In this document: one piece after another, positions 33,767 through 42,754 of the stretch
How the letters are laid out: each line of letters begins with the position of its first letter
Numbering within the stretch: position 1 is the stretch's first letter
Assembly (NCBI GenBank): GCA_002708905.1
Contig: PAPM01000020.1
Location: 1 to 64,000 of the forward strand
Length of the DNA stretch: 64,000 nucleotides
Reading direction: 5' to 3'
Source of the DNA: Pseudomonadales bacterium
GTDB taxonomy: Bacteria; Pseudomonadota; Gammaproteobacteria; Pseudomonadales; Ketobacteraceae
Notes under the pieces: generated by a model
The model's input: the letters and a program-made list of their open reading frames with translations, nothing else
Databases searched by the model: none
Told to the model about the DNA's origin: nothing
Program-made: the position numbers and the translations under genes

Positions 33767-34750
33767 ATGGCATTGACGTCAAAAAAAATACAAACGGGCG
33801 AAGTGGTATCGGATACCCAATTCAGATTGTTTCCGATATTCAACGAGGTGGATCTGAGCAGGATCCGGCCGTTATTGAACCAGTGCCGTAAAGAATTGAT
33901 CAATACCGGTGATGTTCTGCTGCGGCCGGAGTTTCGCAATGACTGCATGTATCTGTTGCTGAGTGGTCGGGTGGCAGTATCCCTGGAAAACCTCGATGCC
34001 ACTCCGTTACTGGAGTTGGGTAGCGGTGAGTGTATTGGCGAGATGTCGGTTTTCGACGGACGTAATCCTTCTGCCTATGTGAAAGCCATTGAGCCCTGCG
34101 AAGTGGTGGTGGTGGAGAAAGACATCCTCTGGCAATTGATCGACTCCTCCCACAGCCTGTGCCGTAATCTGTTGTACTTCCTGTCCAACCGCTTGCGCAG
34201 TGGTAACGATATTGTGGCGGTGTCCAAGTCCCGGGAGAAGGAACAGGAATTGGCGGCCAATGTGGATGCGCTCACCGGGGTCCATAATCGTCGCTGGTTA
34301 CAGGGTATGTTGGAGAATATGAAGGGGCATGATTTGATGGATCGACTGCCGTTAGCGGTGTTGATGCTGGATGTGGATCATTTCAAGAACTTCAATGACA
34401 CCTACGGACACAAATCCGGCGACCTGGTTCTGCAAATGGTTGCCCGTATCATGCGTAAGAGCCTGCGCCCCAGCGATATGCTGGCCCGTTTTGGGGGAGA
34501 GGAATTTATTGTTCTGTTACCCTGCACTCCAGCTGAACAGGCCAGGGCCGTAGCCGAACGCCTGCGCAAAGCGGTGGCCAACTGCAAAGTCTCAGCGGAG
34601 CAGGGCGTGGAATTGCCATCGGTCACGATTTCTGTGGGAGTATCTCCGCTGCAGGAAAATGAAAGCGTCGATCAGGCCATTGAAGCCGCCGATGAAGCGC
34701 TTTATCTGGCCAAACACAATGGCCGCAACCGCATCGAACTGCGTTCCTGA
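33767..34750 (+). CDS. cNMP-binding-domain diguanylate cyclase
   Basis: This roughly 327-residue soluble protein has an N-terminal cyclic-nucleotide-binding fold (about 15-135, LLSGRVAVSLENLD and LGSGECIGEMSVFDGRNPSA). A GGDEF domain follows (about 165-325). The active site is GGEEF at about residue 243. The I-site RPSD is five residues before it, so it should make c-di-GMP and be product-inhibited. FDGRNPSA replaces the usual R-A/T-A phosphate-binding cassette, so cAMP binding is uncertain. The start may be the GTG at 33758. It is downstream of the hybrid kinase, 119 bp away. Confidence 0.92.
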   Translation: MALTSKKIQTGEVVSDTQFRLFPIFNEVDLSRIRPLLNQCRKELINTGDVLLRPEFRNDCMYLLLSGRVAVSLENLDATPLLELGSGECIGEMSVFDGRNPSAYVKAIEPCEVVVVEKDILWQLIDSSHSLCRNLLYFLSNRLRSGNDIVAVSKSREKEQELAANVDALTGVHNRRWLQGMLENMKGHDLMDRLPLAVLMLDVDHFKNFNDTYGHKSGDLVLQMVARIMRKSLRPSDMLARFGGEEFIVLLPCTPAEQARAVAERLRKAVANCKVSAEQGVELPSVTISVGVSPLQENESVDQAIEAADEALYLAKHNGRNRIELRS

Positions 34751-34767
34751 TCCTGCCTCTTTCCTAT

Positions 34768-35562
34768 CTACCGCTGACGTCCCCGTGGACGCATCAAAAT
34801 CTTCAGTATAAACAGCATGATTTTTCTGGGCGTCACTCTTGGCGCGACGCTGATCAGCCAGTTGAAGGTTCCCGGCACCACCAGGATTTTGCGTTTGTTC
34901 ATGGCGCTCAGAGACGCCCGCGCCACCTGGGTGGCGTTCATCATCGGCATCAGTTTCAGGAACAAGGCGCCGGTGGTACCTGCCTGCTGGTGAAATTCTG
35001 ATGCGGCCGGCCCCGGGCAGCTGACCGTGACGCTCACACCCGAACCCTTCAACTCAGCGTGCAGCGCTTCGCTAAACGACAGAACGTAGGCCTTGCTGGC
35101 GTTGTAAACGGCCATGTAAGGGCCTGGGGTGAAACCGGAGATGGAGGCGATATTCAGGATTTTACCCAGCCCCCGTTTCACCATGTCTGTCGCGAACAGC
35201 TTGGTAAGGTAAGTCAGGGCCATCACATTGAGTTGAATCATCTCCATCTCTTTTTGCGAGCTGTTTGCCGTGAAGGGCCCCCAGTTTCCAACGCCGGCAT
35301 TGTTAACCAGAATATCCACCGGAATATTTTCCTGCTCCAGGGTGATATACAGGCGGTCGATTTCTTCCAGGTCGGTCAGGTCCACAGCAATCACGCGGGC
35401 GCTAATGTCGAACTCCTTCTCCAGGTATCCCGCCAGCTGTTTCAGGCGGTCTTCCCGTCGCGCCACCAACACCAGGTCATGACCCTGTTCTGCCAGAAGT
35501 TTACTGATCTCATAGCCAATCCCGCTGGAGGCGCCGGTCACCAGAGCCGTGGTTAATGCCAT
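34768..35562 (-). CDS. short-chain dehydrogenase/reductase
   Basis: This 264-residue classical SDR has the NAD(P) motif TGASSGIG, then NNAGVGNWG. The catalytic Ser-Tyr-Lys is in IASISG and YNASKAY. The basic residues after the second strand (ARREDRL) suggest NADP(H). The C-terminus is long and basic (PRKIMLFILKILMRPRGRQR), perhaps membrane-associated, as in DltE/17-beta-HSD12-like SDRs. It is downstream of the enoyl-CoA hydratase gene on the same strand (79-bp gap), which suggests a lipid substrate. Confidence 0.9.
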   Translation of the reverse strand: MALTTALVTGASSGIGYEISKLLAEQGHDLVLVARREDRLKQLAGYLEKEFDISARVIAVDLTDLEEIDRLYITLEQENIPVDILVNNAGVGNWGPFTANSSQKEMEMIQLNVMALTYLTKLFATDMVKRGLGKILNIASISGFTPGPYMAVYNASKAYVLSFSEALHAELKGSGVSVTVSCPGPAASEFHQQAGTTGALFLKLMPMMNATQVARASLSAMNKRKILVVPGTFNWLISVAPRVTPRKIMLFILKILMRPRGRQR

Positions 35563-35641
35563 ATCTATGTCCCAAGCAAGTCTTTGATATGGTTATGGTA
35601 TCTGCTTCACCAACAATAGCCAATGCATTGCCGCAGAATGA

Positions 35642-36439
35642 TTACTCCTGATTCCGGTCCGGTTCAGGGGGCTTGGATTCAAAGTTGCCATGTCGCCCCT
35701 GACCTTGTTTGAAGCGGGTGGCACCGGCAACGGTTTCTCCGCTCTGGATAACCTCCATACCCAACCTGAATTCGTTCTGCAAAGCCGACGTCAGATCCAT
35801 TTCCCATTGTTGGTAGGCGCTCATGCGATCCTGTTGCATGCACAGTTGGGGGAACTGGCTAATCTCCTGTGCCAGTTGTTCGGCCACTTCGCGGCTACGC
35901 CCCGGATCACAGATTCGATTCACCAGCCCCATCTCCAATGCCTCGGTTGCTGGTACCGGACGCCCGGTCAGAATCAGGTCCAGGGCGCGGCTCATGCCAA
36001 TCAAACGGGGCAGGCGCACGGTTCCGCCATCGATCAAGGGCACCCCAAAGCGACGGCAGAAGACCCCCAGCGTGGCATCGCTAGCCGCCACTCTGAGATC
36101 GCACCACAGGGCCAACTCCAGACCGCCTGCCACAGCAAAGCCTTCGATGGCGGCGATCACCGGTTTCGATAACAACATACGGCTCGGCCCCATGGGGCCA
36201 TCGCCTTCCGTTTCCAGCCGGTTGCTTCCTGTTCCGGAGGACACGGCCTTGAGGTCCGCTCCTGCGCAAAAAGTTTGTTCGCCATAAAGCACCGCGACTC
36301 TTGCCGCCGGGTCTTGGTCGAACGCCCTGAAGGCATCGGCGAGTGCATCTGCGGTGGCACGGTCAACCGCATTTCTTGCCTGCGGACGGTTGAGGATGAT
36401 CGTGGTAATGGCACCGTTGTGTTCAACTTTAATCGACAT
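35642..36439 (-). CDS. enoyl-CoA hydratase/isomerase (crotonase family)
   Basis: This 265-residue crotonase-fold protein has its oxyanion-hole segments in FCAGADLKAV and EGFAVAGGLELALWCD. The usual second catalytic Glu position is occupied in GVFCRRFGVPLIDGG, giving an Asp nearby, so hydratase, isomerase or hydrolase activity cannot be told apart. The N-terminus (NGAITTIILNRPQARNAVD) is typical. The C-terminus is a charged tail. Located upstream of an SDR, it is probably part of a short lipid-metabolism operon. Confidence 0.9.
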   Translation of the reverse strand: MSIKVEHNGAITTIILNRPQARNAVDRATADALADAFRAFDQDPAARVAVLYGEQTFCAGADLKAVSSGTGSNRLETEGDGPMGPSRMLLSKPVIAAIEGFAVAGGLELALWCDLRVAASDATLGVFCRRFGVPLIDGGTVRLPRLIGMSRALDLILTGRPVPATEALEMGLVNRICDPGRSREVAEQLAQEISQFPQLCMQQDRMSAYQQWEMDLTSALQNEFRLGMEVIQSGETVAGATRFKQGQGRHGNFESKPPEPDRNQE

Positions 36440-36633
36440 GTTGCTTTCCGTTTATGGCCAGATAATTGAAGGGGATAATGCATTAATTGTGGGCAGTCTC
36501 ACGAAATGCTCGGGTGTTCTGCACAAACTGATGGCATTTTAAAATTCTTTGTCATTTATTGGCAAAATTACCTGAAAGCTCTCGGTTTTTCGGGCTAAAC
36601 TGAAATTGTCGAAGTGCGGTTCGGGAGATACAC

Positions 36634-36975
36634 ATGCGTATTCAAGAATTGGTTGCTCACTGGGAAAAGGCCAATAGAGGTGAGCGAACTCGTCAGCAGT
36701 TTTCCATCAACCTGCCATTGAAAGAAGCCGCTCAGGTATTGGCGCTCAAAGAGATGTACCCGGATTGTTCGGAAGAACAAATCCTCACAGACCTGCTGTG
36801 TTTTGCTTTGGGCGAACTGAGTCAATCCTTTCCCTATGAAGCGGGCAAGGAAGTTGCCCAGGACGAATACGGTGATCCCATTTATGAAGACGCGGGACTC
36901 ACACCAAAGTTTATTCGTCTGGCACAAAAATATCGGTCCACCCTCGAAGCTGAGGCAGTTGGAGAACCTAACTGA
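36634..36975 (+). CDS. conserved-looking small protein of unknown function
   Basis: This 113-residue acidic, mainly helical protein has no signal peptide. Its N-terminal half (FSINLPLKEAAQVLALKEMYP) resembles a short ribbon-helix or regulator-like fold. The C-terminus has D-E-Y-G-D-P-I-Y-E-D-A-G-L-T-P-x-F. Pseudomonas relatives with this pattern have been labelled 'type 1 pili tip component', a name I consider unsupported. It stands alone and ends at a long inverted repeat. Confidence 0.6.
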   Translation: MRIQELVAHWEKANRGERTRQQFSINLPLKEAAQVLALKEMYPDCSEEQILTDLLCFALGELSQSFPYEAGKEVAQDEYGDPIYEDAGLTPKFIRLAQKYRSTLEAEAVGEPN

Positions 36976-36992
36976 TCTAGCTCTGCAATGTC

Positions 36993-37032
36993 TGAAAGCA
37001 GCTTTTTGAAACCTCGATTGAAGCTGCTTTCA
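36993..37032. repeat. perfect 12-bp inverted repeat, possible terminator
   Basis: TGAAAGCAGCTT (36993-37004) and AAGCTGCTTTCA (37021-37032) pair perfectly around a 16-nt loop, 18 bp after the gene. No clear T-run follows the stem, so termination is possible but unproven. Confidence 0.55.
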
Positions 37033-37191
37033 ATACCTCAGATACCCCATTGTCCAAATGGGGCGACATCCCTCCGCTCCAATGTTAATATCGCTGACCG
37101 CGTGGTCATTGATTGCCTGATCAGGCGGGCGACGGCTCAACAATAATTTTGGTTTTTGTATACGTTTGTTTTTTGAGAGAGGGATGTAACC

Positions 37192-38706
37192 ATGAATGAT
37201 ATGGTGCAGCAAAACTTGCGATCTCAGTACTCCGCGGATGAAGTGTGGAGTCAGTTCAAGCCCATCGTCACCGGTGACGATTATGTGGAGAGCCTGAGAG
37301 GGCGCAACCTTAAGGTGTATCTGTTTGGCGAAGAGATAGCTGAGCCGGTGGATCATCCTATGATCTGGCCTTCCATCAATGCCCTTAAGGCAAGCTACGA
37401 TCTGGCAACTGCTGAACCGGAACTGGCAACCGCCAAGAGCCATCTAAGCGGTGAGCAAATCAATCGCTTTCTGCATATTCCGCACAGTTCCCAGGATCTG
37501 GTGCTGAAAAACCGTATGCAACGCAAAATGGGGCAGATCACCGGAACCTGTTTCCAACGTTGTGCCGGCCTCGATTCCATCAGCGTGATGCACTCCATCA
37601 CCTTCGACATTGATGAAGCCCATGGTACCCAGTATCACCAGCGCTTCTTGAAATTCCTCGATCGTCTGCAGAAGCATAACCAGATTATTGCGGCAGGCAT
37701 GACTGATCCTAAAGGCGACCGCAGTAAAGCGCCGCACGAACAGGCGGACCAGGACCTGTTTATGCGGGTGACTGCCCGCAATGAAAACGGAGTGTTTGTC
37801 AGCGGGGCCAAGGCGCACATGACCGGTGGCCTCAACTCCCACTGGATCATGGTATTGCCCACCATGCGCCTGGGCGAAGAGGATAAGGATTTTGCCATTA
37901 TCGGTGCGATCCCGCTGCAGGCGGAAGGTATTACCTATATCTACGGACGCCAATCCTGCGACACCCGCGCCATGGAGTTGGGAGATGTGGATAAGGGCAA
38001 TGCCCAGTACGCGGGGCAGGAAGTGCTGGCCGTGTTTGATAATGTGTTCATTCCCTGGGATCACATCTTCATGGACGGCGAATACGAGTTTGCTGCGCCC
38101 ATGGTGGAACGCTTCACCTCATATCATCGTGCCAGTTACGTGTGTAAGACCGGGCTGGGCGATGTGATGGTGGGTGCCGCTGCTACCATTGCCGAATACA
38201 ACGGGTTGGAAAAAGTATCCCACATCCGTGACAAACTGGTGGAAATGACTCACCTGAACGAAACCATTTATTCCTCCAGTATTGCCTCTGCGCACGAGTC
38301 CAAGCCCTTGCCTTCCGGCGCCTGGATTAATGATTCCATGTTGGCCAATGTGTGTAAGCACAACGTGACCCGTTTCCCCTATGAGATTGCCCGTCTGGCC
38401 CAGGATCTGGCGGGTGGTTTGATGGTTACCCTGCCTTCGCAGCAGGATTTTGAATCCAAGGATACCGGCGCCCTGCTGGAAAAATATTTCAAGGGTCGGG
38501 AAGATATTCCCACCGCGGATCGGGTGAAAATCCTGCGACTCATTGAGAACATGACCCTGGGGCGTAATGCCGTCGGCTATTTGACTGAGTCTTTGCACGG
38601 TGCCGGCTCGCCTCAAGCTCAGCGTATCCAGATTCTGCGCGGTATGAACGTGGAGCAGAAAAAATGGCATGCGAAAAAATTAGCCGGTATTAAGCAGGTT
38701 GATTAA
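37192..38706 (+). CDS. 4-hydroxybutyryl-CoA dehydratase / vinylacetyl-CoA isomerase-like flavoprotein
   Basis: This 504-residue protein belongs to the HpaB/4-hydroxyphenylacetate hydroxylase fold and follows clostridial AbfD along its length, with VDHPMIWPSIN, MTDPKGDR, GGQE-like AGQEVLAVFDNVFIP, KLVEMTHLNET and ESLHGAGSPQAQRI. AbfD dehydrates 4-hydroxybutyryl-CoA to crotonyl-CoA using FAD and a [4Fe-4S] cluster held by C99, C103, H292 and C299. Here C120 and C124 match the first pair (CFQRC) and H312 the third. The last Cys is C318, H+6, whereas in AbfD it is H+7. The gene stands alone, after GAGAGGG, with a terminator behind. Confidence 0.85.
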   Translation: MNDMVQQNLRSQYSADEVWSQFKPIVTGDDYVESLRGRNLKVYLFGEEIAEPVDHPMIWPSINALKASYDLATAEPELATAKSHLSGEQINRFLHIPHSSQDLVLKNRMQRKMGQITGTCFQRCAGLDSISVMHSITFDIDEAHGTQYHQRFLKFLDRLQKHNQIIAAGMTDPKGDRSKAPHEQADQDLFMRVTARNENGVFVSGAKAHMTGGLNSHWIMVLPTMRLGEEDKDFAIIGAIPLQAEGITYIYGRQSCDTRAMELGDVDKGNAQYAGQEVLAVFDNVFIPWDHIFMDGEYEFAAPMVERFTSYHRASYVCKTGLGDVMVGAAATIAEYNGLEKVSHIRDKLVEMTHLNETIYSSSIASAHESKPLPSGAWINDSMLANVCKHNVTRFPYEIARLAQDLAGGLMVTLPSQQDFESKDTGALLEKYFKGREDIPTADRVKILRLIENMTLGRNAVGYLTESLHGAGSPQAQRIQILRGMNVEQKKWHAKKLAGIKQVD

Positions 38707-38735
38707 GTTTTAATTAAATAACGTTCAACCTGAAG

Positions 38736-38763
38736 GGCTGCGGTGTGAATCGCAGCCTTTTTT
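38736..38763 (+). terminator. rho-independent terminator after the dehydratase-like gene
   Basis: GGCTGCG pairs with CGCAGCC (7 bp) around GTGTGAAT, followed by T6. Confidence 0.9.
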
Positions 38764-38836
38764 GGTTTCATGGACTGGAGAATTGAAAAAAACCCCGATA
38801 GTATGCGCTTCATCAATAGGATAAAGGGGAACAACG

Positions 38837-39943
38837 ATGAAGCGAATCATCCTACCAATGTCACTCTGTTTGCTGGCTGGTCATGCTCTGGCGGAAAACA
38901 AGGAAGGGCAGATCGTAATCAATCCAGCCATTTCATACATTAAGTTTGATAATGATCGTACTCCGGACGAAGCCGATGGTTTTGGCTTGGGTGTTGAGTA
39001 TCGATTCGGACCTAACTGGGCGGCAGAAGTGGCGGCATTTCGTAACGATGGAGATGCCCGCACGGACGTTGAGCAGCTCAAAGTGGATGGTTTGTATTAC
39101 TTCAGCAAGGACGGCACCGTTCAACCCTACGTGGGTGCCGGTATTGGCCACGCGGAATTTGATAGCCCGGACGCGAAGCTGGACGGTGGTGAAACTCAAT
39201 TGAATCTGGGCGGTGGCCTGCGTTTCAACTTCTCCGAAGCTTGGTCTGCCCGTTGGGATTTGCGCGGTGTGTATGGCATTGATGAAAACGATACCGACAT
39301 GATGACCACGCTGGGTATCAGTTATGCGTTCGGCGGTGAAAGCAAGCCTGAACCCAAGCAAGAACCTGTCGTCATGGCGGCTGCACCGGTGGATTCCGAC
39401 GGTGATGGTGTGGTGGACGCTGATGACAAGTGTCCGGGTACAGCAGCCGGCGTTGCCGTTGATGCTACCGGATGTCCGCTGGATTCTGATGGCGACGGTG
39501 TTACTGATGATAAGGACCAGTGTCCTGATACTGAAGCCGGCGCAACCGTTGATGAAAAAGGTTGTGTGGGTAAAGTAGAAACCGTTACCGTTGAAAGCAT
39601 CGAGCTGAAAATTAACTTCCCCACCAACTCAGACGTGATCCAGGCGCAATACGATCCTGAATTGAAGAAGGTTGCGGATTTCCTGAACAAGCACACTGAT
39701 GTTGAGGTGGAGATTGAAGGCCATACCGATAGCCAGGGCTCAGCGAACTACAATAAAACCTTGTCTCAAAAACGGGCTGACTCGGTTAAACGGGAATTGA
39801 CCAAGCGCTTTGGCATTGCCGCAGAGCGTATCACTGCGGTGGGTTATGGTGAGGAAAACCCGATTGCTTCCAACGACACTGCGGAAGGGCGTAAGCAAAA
39901 CCGCCGCGTGGTTGCGGTTATGCAGAAGGAAGTGATGCAATAA
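38837..39943 (+). CDS. OmpA-family outer membrane protein with TSP3-type repeats
   Basis: This 368-residue protein has a signal peptide (about 1-19) and an eight-strand outer-membrane barrel (about 25-175, ending GISYAFG). A calcium-binding thrombospondin type-3-like linker follows (about 190-250: DSDGDGVVDADDKCPGT and DSDGDGVTDDKDQCPDT), then an OmpA-like peptidoglycan-binding domain (about 265-368: EIEGHTDSQGSANYN and RKQNRRVVA). This is the OprF/OmpA architecture that anchors the outer membrane to peptidoglycan. AAGGGG lies upstream of the ATG, and a -10-like TAGTATG is visible about 40 bp upstream. It is followed by a terminator and then a second outer-membrane gene. Confidence 0.95.
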   Translation: MKRIILPMSLCLLAGHALAENKEGQIVINPAISYIKFDNDRTPDEADGFGLGVEYRFGPNWAAEVAAFRNDGDARTDVEQLKVDGLYYFSKDGTVQPYVGAGIGHAEFDSPDAKLDGGETQLNLGGGLRFNFSEAWSARWDLRGVYGIDENDTDMMTTLGISYAFGGESKPEPKQEPVVMAAAPVDSDGDGVVDADDKCPGTAAGVAVDATGCPLDSDGDGVTDDKDQCPDTEAGATVDEKGCVGKVETVTVESIELKINFPTNSDVIQAQYDPELKKVADFLNKHTDVEVEIEGHTDSQGSANYNKTLSQKRADSVKRELTKRFGIAAERITAVGYGEENPIASNDTAEGRKQNRRVVAVMQKEVMQ

Positions 39944-39957
39944 CTTTACTGATTCCG

Positions 39958-39988
39958 TGCCGGCGCTTTGCGCCGGCATTTGTATTTT
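39958..39988 (+). terminator. rho-independent terminator after the OmpA gene
   Basis: TGCCGGCGC pairs with GCGCCGGCA, a perfect 9-bp stem with loop TTT, followed by TTTGTATTTT. It sits only 15 bp before the next start codon, so it may also act as an attenuator for the DUF481 gene. Confidence 0.85.
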
Positions 39989-40002
39989 AGGGGATATATA
40001 AA

Positions 40003-40746
40003 ATGAAACATAAACTCACTCTTTTGGCTCTGGCCATTGCGCCTTTCACGGTTCTGGCAGAGGAAGCAGACGCCGACAAGCTGTGGTCCGGCGAAGCCAA
40101 CCTTAGCTATATCGACAGCTCGGGCAACACCGAAAGCACGAATCTGGCGTTTCGAAGCGGTGCTACAAGAGACGGTGAAACCTGGCGCAACATCTACAAG
40201 CTGGAAGCCAGTAACGAGACGGCCGAGCAGGAAGACGCAAACGGCAATGAAAAGGAAGTGCGCACGGCTGAGAAGTATTTTGCCTCCGCCAAGGCAGAGT
40301 ATAAATTCGGTGCCAGCTCCTACCTTTTCGGCCTGTTGGAATATACGGATGATCGCTTCAGCGGCTATGAGTACGAAGCGTCGGCCACCTTCGGTTATGG
40401 TCAGGATATCCTGAAGAACAAAGTTCACGAACTCAGTGCTGACGCCGGTATTGGTTATCGCGAATCAAAAGAAATCGAAACCGGGGATGTGCTGGAAGAG
40501 GCTGTATTGCGTTTGGGTGCTCTGTACCTGTGGCGCATCAATGAGAATACAACCTTCGACGAAGATTTCAGTACTGAAATCGGTGAAGAGAAGACGGTTA
40601 CCAAGTCCTATACTCGTTTGAAAGTGAAGATCAACGGCAGCCTGAACGGTTTTGTCGCTTATGAGATCAAGCATACTGATGAGGTGCCGGAAGGTTCCAA
40701 GAATTCCGATCGTAAGTTCATGGTGGGTGTGAACTATACGTTCTGA
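40003..40746 (+). CDS. DUF481 family outer-membrane beta-barrel (YdiY-like)
   Basis: This 247-residue protein has a signal peptide (about 1-19). It then has alternating beta strands with the DUF481 opening WSGEANLSYIDSSGNTEST and a C-terminal Phe (VGVNYTF), as in outer-membrane barrels recognised by BamA. TAGGGG lies upstream of the ATG. It lies 59 bp after ompA-like, with a terminator in the gap. The substrate or role is unknown; YdiY is acid-inducible in E. coli. Confidence 0.9.
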   Translation: MKHKLTLLALAIAPFTVLAEEADADKLWSGEANLSYIDSSGNTESTNLAFRSGATRDGETWRNIYKLEASNETAEQEDANGNEKEVRTAEKYFASAKAEYKFGASSYLFGLLEYTDDRFSGYEYEASATFGYGQDILKNKVHELSADAGIGYRESKEIETGDVLEEAVLRLGALYLWRINENTTFDEDFSTEIGEEKTVTKSYTRLKVKINGSLNGFVAYEIKHTDEVPEGSKNSDRKFMVGVNYTF

Positions 40747-40762
40747 TGCATGGGTATCGCTG

Positions 40763-40801
40763 AAAAAGGCCGCTGACCGGTAGACGGGGCGGCCTTTTTT
40801 T
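40763..40801 (+). terminator. rho-independent terminator after the DUF481 gene
   Basis: GGCCGC (40768-40773) pairs with GCGGCC (40789-40794), followed by T7. Confidence 0.85.
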
Positions 40802-41017
40802 GTGTCTGGAATGTGTCGACTGGTTCATGGGCTGGGTGAGAAGCAGTCGCCCTAATGTGATTTGGTTGTCATGAGTTGCTGTTAATTTATTGTAATTGTT
40901 GTGAAAAGTGAAAATCGGGTATATAACTTAAATATTGTGCACTAATTAAACTCTCTTCATGACCATTATGAAACGGGGACGTTTGCCCCCAGTTCGGACA
41001 GAGTTCGGAGCGACACA

Positions 41018-42736
41018 ATGCGTTGGTTGATGGTGTTGTTGTCCTTTTCCATCGTGTTCCCCGTGGTGGTTGCCAGTCACCAGGGGCGCACTGATGGTTC
41101 GTTCTCTATCGATATTCGCCACGCCCAGGATTCGGATCAGCTCACCTCAATCCAGGATGCGATCGCCTACGATTGGGGTAACGCCGAGCCATCCAAGGTG
41201 AACTACGGATCGTCTACCTTTGGACACTGGTTCTTTTTTGAAATTCCCCTGGTGCAAATGGCGGAAGGGGAAAATGTGGTTATTGAAATTCACTACCCCA
41301 CAGTGGATTACCTGGCGTTCTACGTTGTGGACGAAGACAGCCAGGTCACCCAGGAGCATGTGACCGGTACGGATTACCCCTTCGATACCCGCCCGATCTG
41401 GGACGACGATTACAGCTTTCTGGTGAATCCCGCCCTGCAAGGCCGCCGTGTTTTTATTCATGCCAAGACCTCCAATTCACTGCAGATGCCGGTGCGCTTA
41501 TACGAAGAGTCAGCGTTTTATGAGAAGGAAGAATGGAACCTGATATTGTGGGGGGCCTATTATGGCACCATGCTGGTAATGGCCCTCTACAGTTTGATGA
41601 ACGGGTTGATCATCCGGGAGAAGATGTACTTCTATTATTCCGTTTATGTCCTGTCCACCGCGCTATTCGTGAGCGCTCTCAATGGGCATGGTTTCGCCTA
41701 TCTGTGGCCCGACATTCCTGCTTTCAACAATGCCTCCATTACCCTGTTTTTCAGTTTCTACAGCAGTTTTGGTACGGCCTTCGCCATGACTCTGCTTAAT
41801 GCCCGGCGCTTTAATCCCAAGCTTTATCGGTTGGGGCAGGTCGTCATCGTCGGTGGCTTGCTGTTGGGGACGGTCTCGCTTATCACATTGAACGATTACG
41901 CTCATTATGCGACGTATCTGGCGCTGGCGTTTGCAGTGCTGATGATGGCGTTAGGGGTGAAGTCGGTGCTGGATGGTTACTTTTTGGGATGGTATTTCAT
42001 GGTGGGGTGGTCTGCGCTGCTCCTGTCCATTGGTATCTTCGCTCTGAATATCTTGGGTTATTTGCCGTCGAACATCCTGATTTATCACAGTAAGGAAATC
42101 GGCTCCGTGTTTGAAATCATCGTGTTTTCCCTGGCGATGTCCGCGATATACCGACATGAGAAAGCGGAGCGCAGTCGCATCAATGTGACATTGGATTTAA
42201 TGAAGCAGCGTTTGCAGAAACGGATCAACATCGTCAACAACAAGAGTGGATTCCTGGAAATTCCCCCGTTGGAAAAGCATCTCAAGGATATCCGTGATCT
42301 GGACCGGCGCATTCATTCCGAGTTGGGCCGGGTGCTGGTGGTGTCGGTCATGGTGATTGATAAAACCACCCGCCGACCGGACTACATTGCCCTTGGGGAT
42401 TGCTTGCGGTCGTTATTCAAGAGCCGGATTACGGTATTTCCCTTTAAAACCTCAACAGAAGGGTTAGTGGGTGAGGTCACTGTGTTGTTGTTTCCGCTCC
42501 ATAACAAGTTTGAAGCGGAAGATGTGATTGAGCGGGTGGAGCATTGGAATGTTGCCCTTGGCGAGCAGTACGATCTGCACTTTGGCTACGCGATATCACA
42601 CCTTACTGAAAAGTATGATGTGGATTACATTGAAGAGTCATTCCACTATCTGGAAGAGGCGGTTCACAAGAAGTCCATGTCGTACTCCATCGACGACACA
42701 CTTACCTTTATTCATCGTCATGGCTCACCGGCCTGA
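41018..42736 (+). CDS. 7TM-DISM receptor with degenerate GGDEF-like C-terminal domain
   Basis: This 572-residue membrane protein has a signal peptide (about 1-19) and a periplasmic 7TMR-DISM extracellular domain (about 40-170, FGHWFFFEIPL). Seven helices follow (about 185-375), then a short coiled coil (about 385-405). The cytoplasmic domain is about 165 residues long. Its strand-helix order (VLVVSVMVIDK ... DCLRSLF ... VTVLLFPL ... LHFGYAIS ... YLEEAVHKKS) looks like a GGDEF fold, but there is no GGEEF and no I-site, so it cannot be a standard cyclase. It is probably a GTP- or ligand-binding receptor or a partner of another cyclase. GGAG lies upstream of the ATG. Confidence 0.8.
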   Translation: MRWLMVLLSFSIVFPVVVASHQGRTDGSFSIDIRHAQDSDQLTSIQDAIAYDWGNAEPSKVNYGSSTFGHWFFFEIPLVQMAEGENVVIEIHYPTVDYLAFYVVDEDSQVTQEHVTGTDYPFDTRPIWDDDYSFLVNPALQGRRVFIHAKTSNSLQMPVRLYEESAFYEKEEWNLILWGAYYGTMLVMALYSLMNGLIIREKMYFYYSVYVLSTALFVSALNGHGFAYLWPDIPAFNNASITLFFSFYSSFGTAFAMTLLNARRFNPKLYRLGQVVIVGGLLLGTVSLITLNDYAHYATYLALAFAVLMMALGVKSVLDGYFLGWYFMVGWSALLLSIGIFALNILGYLPSNILIYHSKEIGSVFEIIVFSLAMSAIYRHEKAERSRINVTLDLMKQRLQKRINIVNNKSGFLEIPPLEKHLKDIRDLDRRIHSELGRVLVVSVMVIDKTTRRPDYIALGDCLRSLFKSRITVFPFKTSTEGLVGEVTVLLFPLHNKFEAEDVIERVEHWNVALGEQYDLHFGYAISHLTEKYDVDYIEESFHYLEEAVHKKSMSYSIDDTLTFIHRHGSPA

Positions 42737-42754
42737 CATGCTCACCTGGCGGTG

